From an uncultured Collinsella sp. (GTDB taxonomy: Bacteria; Actinomycetota; Coriobacteriia; Coriobacteriales; Coriobacteriaceae), in assembly GCA_938023085.1 (NCBI GenBank), contig CALHDP010000171.1:1-50353 (forward strand): a stretch of DNA of 50,353 nt, given 5' to 3'. Below are positions 16,393-25,324 of the stretch, piece after piece; position 1 is the stretch's first letter; each line of letters starts with the position of its first letter. The position numbers and the translations under genes were made by a program. The notes under the pieces were generated by a model. That model was not told where the DNA came from and ran no database searches. It worked only from the letters and a program-made list of their open reading frames with translations.

Positions 16393-17034
16393 CTATTGAT
16401 ATAGGTAAGCGATGGCGGTTCCGGTGTGGACTTGGATCGTGGCTGTTGACCTGACGACGTTGCTAATGCCCGTGTCGGCCAACAAGCCCAGCGGGGCGTG
16501 ATCTAGTTCCCATTCTAGGCCGTGTTCGCTGACCTTGGTGTTAGGGGCGATTGCGATGATGGAGAAGGTCTTGCCTTCGGCACCTTCGATGGTCCAAGAT
16601 TCACCGGCATGCAGGATGCGGGCCGTGGTCTCGTCCTCGGCAATCCAGATAGGGGCATCCTCGTAGCCCGTGAGCAGCCCCAACACGCTCAGCGCCATAT
16701 CCGGACGGCCGCCGGTGGCGCAGGTCGCAACCACCTCGGAACCCGGCCAGCGGCGGCGAACGGAATCGAGCGCCAGCGCCAGGTCGGTGTAGTCCTTGTA
16801 GGGGTCGTGGCGCTCTACTTCAAAGGCTTCGGCAACATCGACCAGCGCACGACCAGCGTCGCTCACCGTATCGGCGTCTCCAACAAATACGTCGCAGCCC
16901 AGCCCGGCGCTCAGCAGAGCATCGAGCCCGCGATCAACAGCCACAACGTGATCGCACTCCCCCGCCAGCTGCCGCAGCAGATCCGCGCTCGCCACCACGG
17001 GCGAGCCGCAGACCACTAATACCTTGTCCAGCAC
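16393..17034 (-). CDS. thiN: Thiamine pyrophosphokinase
   Basis: A 213-residue enzyme that makes thiamine diphosphate from thiamine and ATP. The N-terminal domain has 'VVAVDRGLDALLSAGL' and 'DVFVGDADTVSD', equivalent to the family's 'D.G...L...G..PD...GD.DS' block. 'HDPYKDYTDLALAL' is the conserved 'K..TD...A' motif and 'ATGGRPDMALSVLGLL' the 'G..GGR.DH.L.N' region. The C-terminal beta-sandwich binds thiamine. GTG 17034 has a GAGGG sequence just upstream. It starts nine bases after the HAD hydrolase stop, so the two are co-transcribed. His and Asn of the 'DH.L.N' block are replaced by Met and Ser, which may alter activity. Confidence 0.85.
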   Translation of the reverse strand: MLDKVLVVCGSPVVASADLLRQLAGECDHVVAVDRGLDALLSAGLGCDVFVGDADTVSDAGRALVDVAEAFEVERHDPYKDYTDLALALDSVRRRWPGSEVVATCATGGRPDMALSVLGLLTGYEDAPIWIAEDETTARILHAGESWTIEGAEGKTFSIIAIAPNTKVSEHGLEWELDHAPLGLLADTGISNVVRSTATIQVHTGTAIAYLYQ

Positions 17035-17043
17035 AGCCCTCGC

Positions 17044-17733
17044 CTACCCCTCAAACTCCAACACGCGGGCCAGATCAAGCTCCTCGTAGCTATCGATAAA
17101 GATATCGCAGTTGGCGCGCACATCGTCGCGCTTCATACGGCCAAGCGGGTCATAGATGCCCACGCGCTTAAAGCCTGCAGTGCCAGAGCTCTTAAGTCCA
17201 AAGACCGCATCCTCAAACACCCATGCGCGCTCAAACTTGCACCCGTGGCGCTCCTCTAGGCGACGCAGCGCAAGTTCATACACATCCGGGAACTGCTTGG
17301 AGCGTCCCGCCTCGCCCGTCGTGGTAATAAACTCCATATAGCGATCAAGCCCGGCACCCGCGAGTGCAGACTTTACCAGCTCGGCCGGCGTGGACGTAGC
17401 CACGCACATGGCAATACCGGCCTCCTGCGCCTGCTTCAAAAATGCCAGCAGACCATCGCGCGGCGGCACCTTGGAGTAGCCATCGATCAGAATCTCGCTC
17501 AGTTCGCGATACAACTCCTCGCCATTCGCGCCTATGCCCCACGTGTCGTGGTAGGCCTGGCATTCGTCCTCGAGGGAAAGATGCTCAAACTGGGCAAAAT
17601 CGTCGACCGTCACGTCAATGCCGTGACGGTGTAATAATTCGGGCTGGGCGTAGCCCCAAACGGGGGTGCTATTAACCAGCGTGCCGTCGCAATCGAAAAT
17701 AAAAGCAACGTTGGGTGCGGCGGTCTGGGACAT
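17044..17733 (-). CDS. HAD-superfamily hydrolase (phosphatase or phosphoglucomutase-like)
   Basis: A 229-residue haloacid-dehalogenase-type protein of subfamily IA. Motif I is FDCDGTLVNS, with nucleophile and acid Asp. A helical cap follows. Motif II is 'CVATSTP', motif III is the Lys region around 'GRSKQFPDVYELAL', and motif IV is 'VFEDAVFGLKS'. Members include beta-phosphoglucomutase, phosphoglycolate phosphatase and sugar phosphatases; the substrate cannot be told. ATG 17733 has AAAGG seven bases upstream. It is divergent from the glycogen operon, and the shared region carries TGGTAAAA half-sites, so a role with glucose phosphates would be reasonable but is inference. Confidence 0.85.
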   Translation of the reverse strand: MSQTAAPNVAFIFDCDGTLVNSTPVWGYAQPELLHRHGIDVTVDDFAQFEHLSLEDECQAYHDTWGIGANGEELYRELSEILIDGYSKVPPRDGLLAFLKQAQEAGIAMCVATSTPAELVKSALAGAGLDRYMEFITTTGEAGRSKQFPDVYELALRRLEERHGCKFERAWVFEDAVFGLKSSGTAGFKRVGIYDPLGRMKRDDVRANCDIFIDSYEELDLARVLEFEG

Positions 17734-17768
17734 AAACGAACCTTTCAATGTCAAATGGTAAACATCCT

Positions 17769-17786
17769 GCTAAAAACGTTTTACCA
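17769..17786. promoter_or_regulatory. LacI-type operator-like site upstream of glgB
   Basis: An 18-base site with a central CG flanked by A-rich and T-rich arms and ending TTTTACCA. Read in reverse it matches the site at 27909-27926 at most positions (TGGTAAAACG is shared). A further half-site, TGGTAAAC, lies at 17756-17763. The CG-centred form is typical of LacI-family operators; the regulator itself is not in this window. Confidence 0.5.
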
Positions 17787-17817
17787 AACGTCAAACTAAC
17801 AATCTTGAAACCCTAAT

Positions 17818-17843
17818 TGGTAAAACTGTCAAGAGTTTTACCA
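17818..17843. promoter_or_regulatory. Inverted TGGTAAAACT repeat at the glgB promoter
   Basis: Perfect 10-base arms, TGGTAAAACT and AGTTTTACCA, are separated by six bases. The right arm overlaps the likely -35 region of the glgB promoter, so a protein bound here would be expected to repress. It shares the TGGTAAAA half-site with 17769-17786 and 27909-27926. Confidence 0.6.
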
Positions 17844-17867
17844 TCGCAATTCTGTCAGTGGTATAAA
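17838..17867 (+). promoter_or_regulatory. Probable glgB promoter
   Basis: TATAAA at 17862-17867 is a good -10 box. The best -35 match is TTACCA at 17838-17843 (spacing 18), which lies inside the inverted repeat. The mRNA would start near 17874, leaving a leader of about 190 bases before the chosen glgB start. Confidence 0.45.
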
Positions 17868-18064
17868 CATGGCGCTCACCGATTAAAAGCCGCCGCAAAA
17901 CCACTTTCGTCCATAAAAGTAACGTACAGGTGTTAAGGTATTTTCTGCCGAAAGTTCCACCGAGCACGCGAGGTGGAACGAATCATAGAAATATCGCCGT
18001 CCCTTCGATTCGTGCAGCCCTGGACCTTTCGCATTTAGTCACCAAGGCAACATGCTGCCGCGTC

Positions 18065-20326
18065 ATGATGGGATCAAACGTGAGCGATACAAAGCTAAAG
18101 CCAGTAACCAAAAAGCCCGCAACCCGCAAGCCGGCTCCGCACGCGCCGGAGCTCTCTAAGGACGATGTCTATCTGTTTGGCATTGGCATGTGGGAGCGCA
18201 GCTGGGAAAAGATGGGTGCGCACCCCGATACGCAGAACCGTGCGCGCGGCTGGCGTTTTTGCGTTTGGGCGCCCGATGTAAAGAGCGTCCACGTCATTGG
18301 CGAATTTAACGACTGGGATGAGGAAGCCAACCCGCTGGTGCCCGTGCATACGAGCGCTATCTGGGAAGGCTTTATTCCTGGCGCCGAACAGGGCCAGCTC
18401 TATAAGTACCTGATCGAGACCAACGAGGGCGAAAAGCTCTACAAGGCCGATCCGTACGCCTTTAAGGCCGAGTGCCCTCCGGGTACTGCCAGCGTGCTGT
18501 GGACGCTCGACGGCTACAAGTGGAACGATGCCGCGTGGCTCAAGCGCCGCTCCGGTCATAACCACATGTCGCAGCCCCTCAACATCTACGAGGTGCACAT
18601 TGGCTCGTGGAAGCGCCACGGTGACGCGCCGCAGGGCGAGCCGGACGAGTACGGCAACTACCCCGGCCCCATGGACCCCTTCCCCGCGCAGCGCGGCGAG
18701 TTCTATACCTACGACGACCTGTCGGTGGAGCTCGTGGACTACGTGCGCGACATGGGCTACACGCATATTGAGGTCATGCCGCTCATGGAGCATCCCTTCG
18801 ATGGCTCCTGGGGCTATCAGACGACCGGCTATTACGCCGCCACGTCGCGCTACGGCAACCCGCAGCAGCTCATGCACTTTATCGATGCGTGCCACAAGGC
18901 AGGCATCGGCGTGATCATGGACTGGGTGCCCGGCGGTTTTTGCGCCGACTCCCACGGCCTTGCCACCTTTAACGGTCACATGCTGTTTGAGCACGAGATT
19001 CACCCCAACTGGGGCACGCATAAGTTCGACTTCGCCCGCGGCGAAGTCCGCTCCTTCCTGGTCTCCAACGTGCTGTATTGGCTCGAGAACTTCCACGTGG
19101 ACGGCATTCGCATGGACGGCGTGTCCAGCATGCTGTACCTCAACTTTGGCATCGACGATCCCGGCCAAAAGAAGTTCAACAAGTACGGAACCGAGGAGGA
19201 CCTGGACGCCAGCGCGTTTATCCGCCAGGTCAACTGCGCCGTGGAGGCCCACTTCCCCGACGTGATGATGATGGCCGAAGAGTCCACCGCGTGGCCGCTC
19301 GTGACCTACCCGCCGCAGGACGGCGGCCTGGGCTTCCACTACAAGTGGGACATGGGCTGGATGAATGACACCCTGCACTACATGCAGACCGATTTTCCGT
19401 GGCGTCCCGGCAACCACGGGCTGCTCACGTTCTCCATCATGTACGCCTTTACCGAGAACTTCATTTGCCCGCTGAGCCACGACGAGGTCGTGCACGGCAA
19501 GTGCTCACTGATCGGCCGCATGCCGGGCGACTGGTGGCGCCAGTTTGCCGGCCTGCGCACGCTGGCTTTCTATCAGATGACGCACCCCGGTGCCAAGCTC
19601 AACTTTATGGGCAACGAGATCGGCCAGTTTATTGAGTGGCGCTACTACGAGTCCATCCAGTGGTTCCTGACCGAGGAGTACGAGACCCACCGTCATCATC
19701 AGTCGTTTATCAAGGCGCTCAACCACCTGTACACCGCCGAGCCCGCCCTGTACGAGCGCGGCTACACCGACGACGGCTTTACCTGGATCGACGCGGACAA
19801 CTCCAAGCAGTCCATCGTGAGCTTTGTGCGTCAGGGCGAGGACGTCGATGACGACCTGGTGATCCTGATCAACTTTGATCCGGCGAGCTACGAGAGCTTC
19901 CGTGTGGGCGTGCCGCGCGAGGGCGACTGGGAGGTCATCTTCGATTCCGACCGTCCCGAGTTCGGTGGCAGCGGATACGCCGGCAAGGAGCCCTACACCT
20001 GCTCGAGCGAGCCCTATCCCTGGAACGGGCAGATGGACTCCATCGAGATCAAGGTTCCTGGCCTGGCTGGCGTGGTGCTTAAGCGTCGCGGTCCCAGCAG
20101 CTATAAGCCGCCCGTGGTCGAGGCTCCCAAGGCTGCGCCCAAAAAGCGCACGTCCACGGTAATGCCCAAGGCCGCGGCCGCCAAGAAGGCTCCGGCTAAG
20201 GCGAAGGCTGCCAAGCCCGCAGCCAAGGCTTCGGCCAAGCCCGCCACGGCCAAGAAGGCAGCCACCAAAAAGGCTGCTCCCAAGGCCAAGGCAGCTGCCG
20301 TTAAGGCCCATGCCAAGAAAGCGTAA
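18065..20326 (+). CDS. glgB: Glycogen branching enzyme with histone-like C-terminal tail
   Basis: About 753 residues; makes alpha-1,6 branches in glycogen. A CBM48 domain (about residues 45-135, 'RGWRFCVWAPDVKSVHVIGEFNDW') is followed by the GH13 barrel. The nucleophile is Asp351 (DGIRMDGVSSMLY), the acid/base Glu405 (AEEST) and the third acid Asp473 (LSHDEVVHG). An all-beta C-domain ends near residue 680. Beyond it come about 70 residues made almost only of Ala, Lys, Pro and Thr (for example AAAKKAPAKAKAAKPAAKA), absent from ordinary branching enzymes and like the tail of GlgA downstream. The start is uncertain: ATG 18065, ATG 18068, or GTG 18080 with GGGAT upstream; the 45-codon extension upstream looks non-coding. 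First gene of the glycogen operon. Confidence 0.95.
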   Translation: MMGSNVSDTKLKPVTKKPATRKPAPHAPELSKDDVYLFGIGMWERSWEKMGAHPDTQNRARGWRFCVWAPDVKSVHVIGEFNDWDEEANPLVPVHTSAIWEGFIPGAEQGQLYKYLIETNEGEKLYKADPYAFKAECPPGTASVLWTLDGYKWNDAAWLKRRSGHNHMSQPLNIYEVHIGSWKRHGDAPQGEPDEYGNYPGPMDPFPAQRGEFYTYDDLSVELVDYVRDMGYTHIEVMPLMEHPFDGSWGYQTTGYYAATSRYGNPQQLMHFIDACHKAGIGVIMDWVPGGFCADSHGLATFNGHMLFEHEIHPNWGTHKFDFARGEVRSFLVSNVLYWLENFHVDGIRMDGVSSMLYLNFGIDDPGQKKFNKYGTEEDLDASAFIRQVNCAVEAHFPDVMMMAEESTAWPLVTYPPQDGGLGFHYKWDMGWMNDTLHYMQTDFPWRPGNHGLLTFSIMYAFTENFICPLSHDEVVHGKCSLIGRMPGDWWRQFAGLRTLAFYQMTHPGAKLNFMGNEIGQFIEWRYYESIQWFLTEEYETHRHHQSFIKALNHLYTAEPALYERGYTDDGFTWIDADNSKQSIVSFVRQGEDVDDDLVILINFDPASYESFRVGVPREGDWEVIFDSDRPEFGGSGYAGKEPYTCSSEPYPWNGQMDSIEIKVPGLAGVVLKRRGPSSYKPPVVEAPKAAPKKRTSTVMPKAAAAKKAPAKAKAAKPAAKASAKPATAKKAATKKAAPKAKAAAVKAHAKKA

Positions 20327-20420
20327 CAAAGGTGTTACCGCTGTAATTACCCGCCCCGCAGGGGCGTAGGATACATGTCATAACCGTTCCGGGAGAAACA
20401 TCCCCGGGGGAAAGGAACGT

Positions 20421-22847
20421 ATGAATAAGATCTTCGACAACAAGCAGGAGTTTACCGAGCTCTATCGCGATGCCGTCATGAGCATCAGCGGCAAGAGCGT
20501 CGAAGCCGCCAGCGACCTCGACCGCTTTAACGCCCTGGCCAAGCTCGTGGCCGAGAAGGCACGCACCGTTGCCACCAAGAGTGACGCCCGCGCCACCGCC
20601 GAGGGCAAAAAGCGCGTGTACTACTTCTCGATCGAGTTTTTGATCGGCCGCCTGCTCGATAACTACCTGCTCAACTTTGGCGTTCGCGACATGGTCGCCG
20701 AGGCCCTCGACGACATGGGCTTTGACCTGTCCGTCATCGAGAACCAAGAGCCTGATCCGGCATTGGGCAACGGTGGCCTGGGCCGTCTGGCCGCATGCTT
20801 CCTGGATTCTATGGCAGCCGAGGGCATTGCCGGCTACGGCAACGGCATGCGCTACCGCTACGGCCTGTTTAAGCAGGAGATCGTTAACGGTAGCCAGGTC
20901 GAGGCCACCGACGAGTGGCTCACCCACGGCTATCCCTGGGAGGTCCGCCGTCAGGACAAGGCCGTGACCATTAAGTTTGGTGGCCACGTCGAGGGCTTTG
21001 AGGAGAACGGCCGCACGTTCTACCGCACGGTAGACACGCAGGACATCCTGGCCGTCCCCTATGACATCCCCGTTGTGGGCTATGCCGGCGAGACCGTCAA
21101 CAAGCTGCGCGTCTGGGCCGCCGAGCCGGTCGAGGAGCACTTCGATCTGGAGGCCTTCAACCGCGGCGACTACGCCCTGGCCGATGCCGAGCGCGCCGAG
21201 GCCGAGGCCATCAGCGCCATCCTCTACCCCAACGACGCCGGCGAGCACGGCCGTCTGCTGCGCCTGAAGCAGGAGTACCTGTTTGTTTCGGCCGGCATCT
21301 ACAGCCTGCTCGACACCTTTGAGAAGGAGCACGGCGAGAACTGGGAGCTGCTGCCGCAGTTTGTGGCCATCCACACCAACGACACGCACCCCGCCATGTG
21401 CGGCCCCGAGCTCATGCGCATCCTCATCGACGAGAAGAAGCTCGAGTGGGATGACGCTTGGAACATCGTGACGCAGGTCGTGAGCTACACCAACCACACC
21501 ATCCTGCCCGAGGCTCTGGAGAAGTGGCCCATCGGCACGTTCTCCAAGCTCCTCCCCCGCGTGTACCAGATCATCGACGAGATCAGCCGCCGTTGGCACG
21601 AGTCGTTCGACACCACCCAGGAGGGCTGGCAGGAGCGTCTGCGCCAGACCGCCATCCTGTGGGACGGCGAGATTCGCATGGCCAACCTGTCTGTAATCTG
21701 CAGCCATAGCGTCAACGGCGTGGCCAAGATTCACTCCGACATCATCAAGAACATCGTGCTCAAGGACTTCTATGCCCTGACGCCCGAGAAGTTCAACAAC
21801 AAGACCAACGGCATCTCGCACCGTCGCTTCTTTGCCGAGGCCAACCCCACTTACGCCAAGCTCGTGACCGAGGCCATTGGCGATGGCTGGCTCAAGGACG
21901 CCTTTGAGCTGGAGAAACTCAAAGAGTTCCAGAACGACAGCGAGTTCCTGAAGGCCGTGGGTGCCTCCAAGCGCGCCAACAAGGAGCGTCTGGCCGCCTA
22001 CGTCAAGGCCGAGACCGGTCTGGTCATCGATCCCAACACCGTTTTCGATGTTCAGGTGAAGCGCTTCCACGCCTACAAGCGTCAGCTCATGAACATCATG
22101 AAGGTGATGGACATCTACAACCGTCGCATCGCCGACCCCAACTTCCACGTGACGCCGACGACCTTCATCTTTAGCGGCAAGGCGGCCTCGAGCTACACCT
22201 TCGCCAAGGAGACCATCCGCCTCATCAACTCCGTGGCCGAGGTCGTCAATAACGACCCGCGCGTCAACGAGGTCATGAAGGTCTGCTTTATTCCCAACTT
22301 CCGCGTGAGCAACGCCCAACTCATCTACCCCGCCGCCGAGATCTCGGAGCAGATCTCCACGGCCGGCAAAGAGGCCTCGGGCACGTCCAACATGAAGCTC
22401 ATGATGAACGGCGCCATTACGCTGGGAACCCTCGACGGCGCCAACATCGAGATTGCCGACCTGGCCGGCCGCGAGAACGAGGCCATCTTTGGCCTGACCG
22501 CTCCCGAGGTCGAGCAGCTCTGGGCATCGAACAGCTACTTTGCGTGGGATACGCTCAACGGCGACCGCGAGCGCCTGGGCCGCGTGATGGACGAGCTCAA
22601 GGACAACACCTTCGCCGGGCTTTCGGGCAACTTCGAGAGCATCTACAACGAGCTCATGAACAACAACGATCCCGACCTGGTCATGGCCGATTTCCGCAGC
22701 TACGTGGATGCGTGGGAGAAGCTTACGGGCAGCTACGGCGACCAGGAGACCTGGAACCGCAAGGCGCTGCTCAACACCGCCTCGAGCGGCTGGTTCTCGA
22801 GCGACCGCACCATCCGCGAGTACCGCGACGAGATCTGGCACGCGTAA
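20421..22847 (+). CDS. glgP: Glycogen/maltodextrin phosphorylase
   Basis: An 808-residue GT35 enzyme that releases glucose-1-phosphate from alpha-1,4-glucan ends. Blocks seen include 'VYYFSIEFLIGRLLDNYLLN', 'LGNGGLGRLAACFLDSMA', 'TNDTHPAMCGPELMRILID' and 'NKTNGISHRRFF'. The pyridoxal-phosphate site is 'EASGTSNMKLMMNGAITLGTLDGAN', with the cofactor lysine at about residue 659; Ser replaces the usual second Gly of GTGNMK. ATG 20421 follows AAAGGAACGT. The 94-base gap after glgB holds a small CGCCCC/GGGGCG hairpin (20350-20365), so separate control is possible. Length is normal and there is no added tail. Confidence 0.96.
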   Translation: MNKIFDNKQEFTELYRDAVMSISGKSVEAASDLDRFNALAKLVAEKARTVATKSDARATAEGKKRVYYFSIEFLIGRLLDNYLLNFGVRDMVAEALDDMGFDLSVIENQEPDPALGNGGLGRLAACFLDSMAAEGIAGYGNGMRYRYGLFKQEIVNGSQVEATDEWLTHGYPWEVRRQDKAVTIKFGGHVEGFEENGRTFYRTVDTQDILAVPYDIPVVGYAGETVNKLRVWAAEPVEEHFDLEAFNRGDYALADAERAEAEAISAILYPNDAGEHGRLLRLKQEYLFVSAGIYSLLDTFEKEHGENWELLPQFVAIHTNDTHPAMCGPELMRILIDEKKLEWDDAWNIVTQVVSYTNHTILPEALEKWPIGTFSKLLPRVYQIIDEISRRWHESFDTTQEGWQERLRQTAILWDGEIRMANLSVICSHSVNGVAKIHSDIIKNIVLKDFYALTPEKFNNKTNGISHRRFFAEANPTYAKLVTEAIGDGWLKDAFELEKLKEFQNDSEFLKAVGASKRANKERLAAYVKAETGLVIDPNTVFDVQVKRFHAYKRQLMNIMKVMDIYNRRIADPNFHVTPTTFIFSGKAASSYTFAKETIRLINSVAEVVNNDPRVNEVMKVCFIPNFRVSNAQLIYPAAEISEQISTAGKEASGTSNMKLMMNGAITLGTLDGANIEIADLAGRENEAIFGLTAPEVEQLWASNSYFAWDTLNGDRERLGRVMDELKDNTFAGLSGNFESIYNELMNNNDPDLVMADFRSYVDAWEKLTGSYGDQETWNRKALLNTASSGWFSSDRTIREYRDEIWHA

Positions 22848-22882
22848 AGGCGCGCGAGTTCCCTTTGCCGCACGGCATTACT

Positions 22883-22913
22883 CGACGGGCGCGAATAGGC
22901 TCCGCGCCCGTCG
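22883..22913 (+). promoter_or_regulatory. Stable hairpin between glgP and glgC
   Basis: A perfect 11-bp GC-rich stem (22883-22893 and 22903-22913) with a 9-base loop and no T-tract after it. It could protect the upstream mRNA 3' end, weaken read-through into glgC, or separate expression of the breakdown and synthesis genes. Confidence 0.5.
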
Positions 22914-22953
22914 CTAATGGGTTTAGAAACATCGATGACAGAAGGAGAAATCG

Positions 22954-24102
22954 ATGAGTAAGAAAGAATGCATCGCGATGCTCCTCGCAGGAGGACAGGG
23001 CAGCCGATTGGGGGCACTCACCCAAAAGATCGCTAAGCCGGCGGTTAGCTTTGGTGGCAAGTTCCGCATTATCGACTTTTCGCTCTCCAACTGCTCAAAC
23101 TCGGGCATCGACACGGTGGGCGTTCTGACGCAGTATCGTCCCTACCTGCTGCATGCCTATGTGGGCTCTGGCGAGGCTTGGGATCTGGACAGCCGCGACG
23201 GCGGCGTGTCGATCCTGCCACCGTACGAGACGCAGACCGGCGGCGCCTGGTATGCGGGCACGGCTGACGCCATTACGCAGAACCTCGACTACATCAAGGC
23301 CAACGACCCCAAGTACGTCCTGATTCTTTCCGGCGACCACCTGTATCGCATGGACTACCGCAAGATGCTCAAGACGCACATTGAGAACAACGCCGACCTC
23401 ACGGTGAGCGTTATGCCCGTGCCGTGGGAGGAGGCCAGCCGCTTTGGCATCCTGACCACCGACCCCGAGGACGGCCGCATCACCAAGTTCACCGAGAAGC
23501 CCGATAAGCCCGATTCGAACCTCGCGTCCATGGGCATCTACATCTTCTCGGCCGACGTCCTGATCGAGGCACTCGAGGAGGACGCTCTGGACCAGCGCTC
23601 GAGCCACGACTTTGGCAAGGACATCATCCCCAAGCTGCTCGGCGAGGAAAAGCGCCTGTACAGCTACGAGTTCCATGGCTTCTGGAAGGACGTCGGCACC
23701 ATCGCCAGCTTCCACGAGACCTCGATGGACCTGCTGGGCAACAACCCCGAGTTCGATCTGTTTGACAAGAACTTCCCCATCATGTCCAACATCACCACGC
23801 GTCCGCCGCACTACATTGGTCCGGACGGCCGCCTGGACGACTGCCTGGTCTCCAACGGCTGCAAGATCTACGGCACCGCTCGCCACTCGATCCTTTCGAC
23901 CGACGTCATCATCGAGGAGCGCGCCGTGGTCGAGGACTCCGTGCTGCTGCCGGGTGCACACGTTAAGAGCGGTGCGCACATCTGCCGCGCTATTTTGGGC
24001 GAGAACTCCACGGTCGAAGAGGGCGTGAAGCTCGGCTCTGTCGATACCACCAAGGATACGGCCGTCGTTGGAAATGACGTCGTTATCGGGAAGGGGGAAT
24101 GA
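22954..24102 (+). CDS. glgC: Glucose-1-phosphate adenylyltransferase, catalytic subunit
   Basis: A 382-residue enzyme that makes ADP-glucose from glucose-1-phosphate and ATP, the committed step of glycogen synthesis. The nucleotide-binding loop is 'MLLAGGQGSRLGALTQKIAKPAVSFGGKFRIIDFSLSN'. 'YAGTADAITQNLDYI' and 'ILSGDHLYRMDY' hold the catalytic Asp, and 'FTEKPDKPDSNLASMGIYIF' is the sugar-phosphate site. A beta-helix occupies the C-terminal third. ATG 22954 follows AGAAGGAGA. The partner glgD starts four bases after the stop, as in GlgC/GlgD heteromeric enzymes. Confidence 0.96.
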   Translation: MSKKECIAMLLAGGQGSRLGALTQKIAKPAVSFGGKFRIIDFSLSNCSNSGIDTVGVLTQYRPYLLHAYVGSGEAWDLDSRDGGVSILPPYETQTGGAWYAGTADAITQNLDYIKANDPKYVLILSGDHLYRMDYRKMLKTHIENNADLTVSVMPVPWEEASRFGILTTDPEDGRITKFTEKPDKPDSNLASMGIYIFSADVLIEALEEDALDQRSSHDFGKDIIPKLLGEEKRLYSYEFHGFWKDVGTIASFHETSMDLLGNNPEFDLFDKNFPIMSNITTRPPHYIGPDGRLDDCLVSNGCKIYGTARHSILSTDVIIEERAVVEDSVLLPGAHVKSGAHICRAILGENSTVEEGVKLGSVDTTKDTAVVGNDVVIGKGE

Positions 24103-24106
24103 TCCG

Positions 24107-25234
24107 ATGATCAATCGCAAGGCCATCGGTTACATCACCGCTAACTACTCTTCGACCTACGGCAGCGTGCTGCTCAAGGACCGCCCTATCGCGTCCGTCC
24201 CGTTTTTGGGCCGCTACCGCCTGATCGACTTTCCGCTGTCCAACATGATGAATGCCGGCATTAAGACTGTCGGCGTCGTCATGCCGGGTAACTACCGCTC
24301 GCTGATCGACCACGTGGGCTCGGGCAAGGACTGGGGCTTGGACCGCAAGAAGGGCGGCCTGTTCATGGTCCCCGGCAACGCGTATGGCACCACCAAGGGC
24401 GGCATGCGCTTCCTGCTGCGCGACATCATCTCCAACAAGACGCTGTTCCAGTGCTCGGACAAGCCCTACGTTGTGATGATGGGCACCAACATCATCTTTA
24501 ATATGGACCTCAACACCATCATCGACGCGCACGAGAACTCCGGTGCCCAGATGACCGTGGTGTACTGCAAGGCTACGCGCAACGTCGATGACGAGACCAA
24601 GCTGCAGATCAACGAGAACGGCCGCCTGACGGGCGTGAGCGCCGGCGTCGTGTACGGCGACAACGCGTCTATGGACTGCTGCATCGTCAACCGCGAGACG
24701 CTGCTCGAGATCATCGACCACTACCAAGCCGCCGACTATTTAGACCTGCTCGAGGCACTTCAGGGCGACTTTGGCAACATCGACGTGTGCAGCTACGAGT
24801 ACAAGGGCGAGGTCGTGGGCGTGTTTAGCGAGAAGTCGCTATATCGCCGTAGCATGGATCTGCTCGACCAGACCGTAGCCGACCAGCTCTTTGACCCCGA
24901 GCGCCCGATCCTGACCAAGGCTCACGACGTGCCGCCTTCGCGTTATGCGACCGGCAGTCACGCCTGCAACTCGATTATCTCGGCCGGCTGCATCATCAAG
25001 GGCACCGTGCGCAACTCGATCCTGTCGCGCGGCGTCGTGGTCGAGGAGGGCGCATCGGTGACCAACTCGATCATCAACCAGAGCTGCATCATCAAGAGCG
25101 GCGCCCGCGTCGAGAATGCCATCCTGGACAAGAACAACGTGGTTCCCACCAACACCGAGCTTCGCGGCACGCCCGAGAACATCTTGGTGCTGGGAAAGGC
25201 TCCGTTAACTTCCGACACCACCATCGTACGTTAA
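24107..25234 (+). CDS. glgD: GlgD, non-catalytic ADP-glucose pyrophosphorylase partner
   Basis: A 375-residue paralogue of GlgC. It keeps the fold ('IDFPLSNMMNAGIKTVGVV', 'TTKGGMRFLLRDI', C-terminal beta-helix repeats such as 'GCIIKGTVRNSILSRGVVV'). The GG.G.RL nucleotide loop is replaced by 'ITANYSSTYGSVLLKDRP' and the GDH motif by 'MGTNIIFNMDL'. In Firmicutes GlgD is known to be catalytically weak and to raise GlgC activity in a mixed tetramer; the same role is expected here. ATG 24107 has AAGGGGG upstream; a longer frame starting inside glgC is not needed. Confidence 0.93.
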   Translation: MINRKAIGYITANYSSTYGSVLLKDRPIASVPFLGRYRLIDFPLSNMMNAGIKTVGVVMPGNYRSLIDHVGSGKDWGLDRKKGGLFMVPGNAYGTTKGGMRFLLRDIISNKTLFQCSDKPYVVMMGTNIIFNMDLNTIIDAHENSGAQMTVVYCKATRNVDDETKLQINENGRLTGVSAGVVYGDNASMDCCIVNRETLLEIIDHYQAADYLDLLEALQGDFGNIDVCSYEYKGEVVGVFSEKSLYRRSMDLLDQTVADQLFDPERPILTKAHDVPPSRYATGSHACNSIISAGCIIKGTVRNSILSRGVVVEEGASVTNSIINQSCIIKSGARVENAILDKNNVVPTNTELRGTPENILVLGKAPLTSDTTIVR

Positions 25235-25266
25235 CGTTGGCACCGCAACATCGCTCGTAACATGTA

Positions 25267-25300
25267 GAATAGCCGCCCGGTTAGCGCCAGGCGGCTATTC
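25267..25300 (+). promoter_or_regulatory. Hairpin in the glgD-glgA gap
   Basis: A perfect 11-bp stem (25267-25277 and 25290-25300) with a 12-base loop, ending 24 bases before the glgA start and fairly close to its ribosome binding site. There is no T-tract. It could modulate glgA translation or mark a processing site. Confidence 0.5.
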
Positions 25301-25324
25301 TCGAATTGCAACATGGGAGACAAT

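Noticed and set aside
17930..18064. N-terminal extension of GlgB from 17930
   Set aside because: The peptide looks non-coding and there is no ribosome binding site. A start at 18065-18080 gives a normal N-terminus.
20301..22841. An 846-codon open frame antisense to the whole glgP gene
   Set aside because: The glgP product is unmistakable and the antisense frame is a by-product of GC-rich third positions. It has a composition full of Val, Gly, Leu, Arg and His and no recognisable domain.
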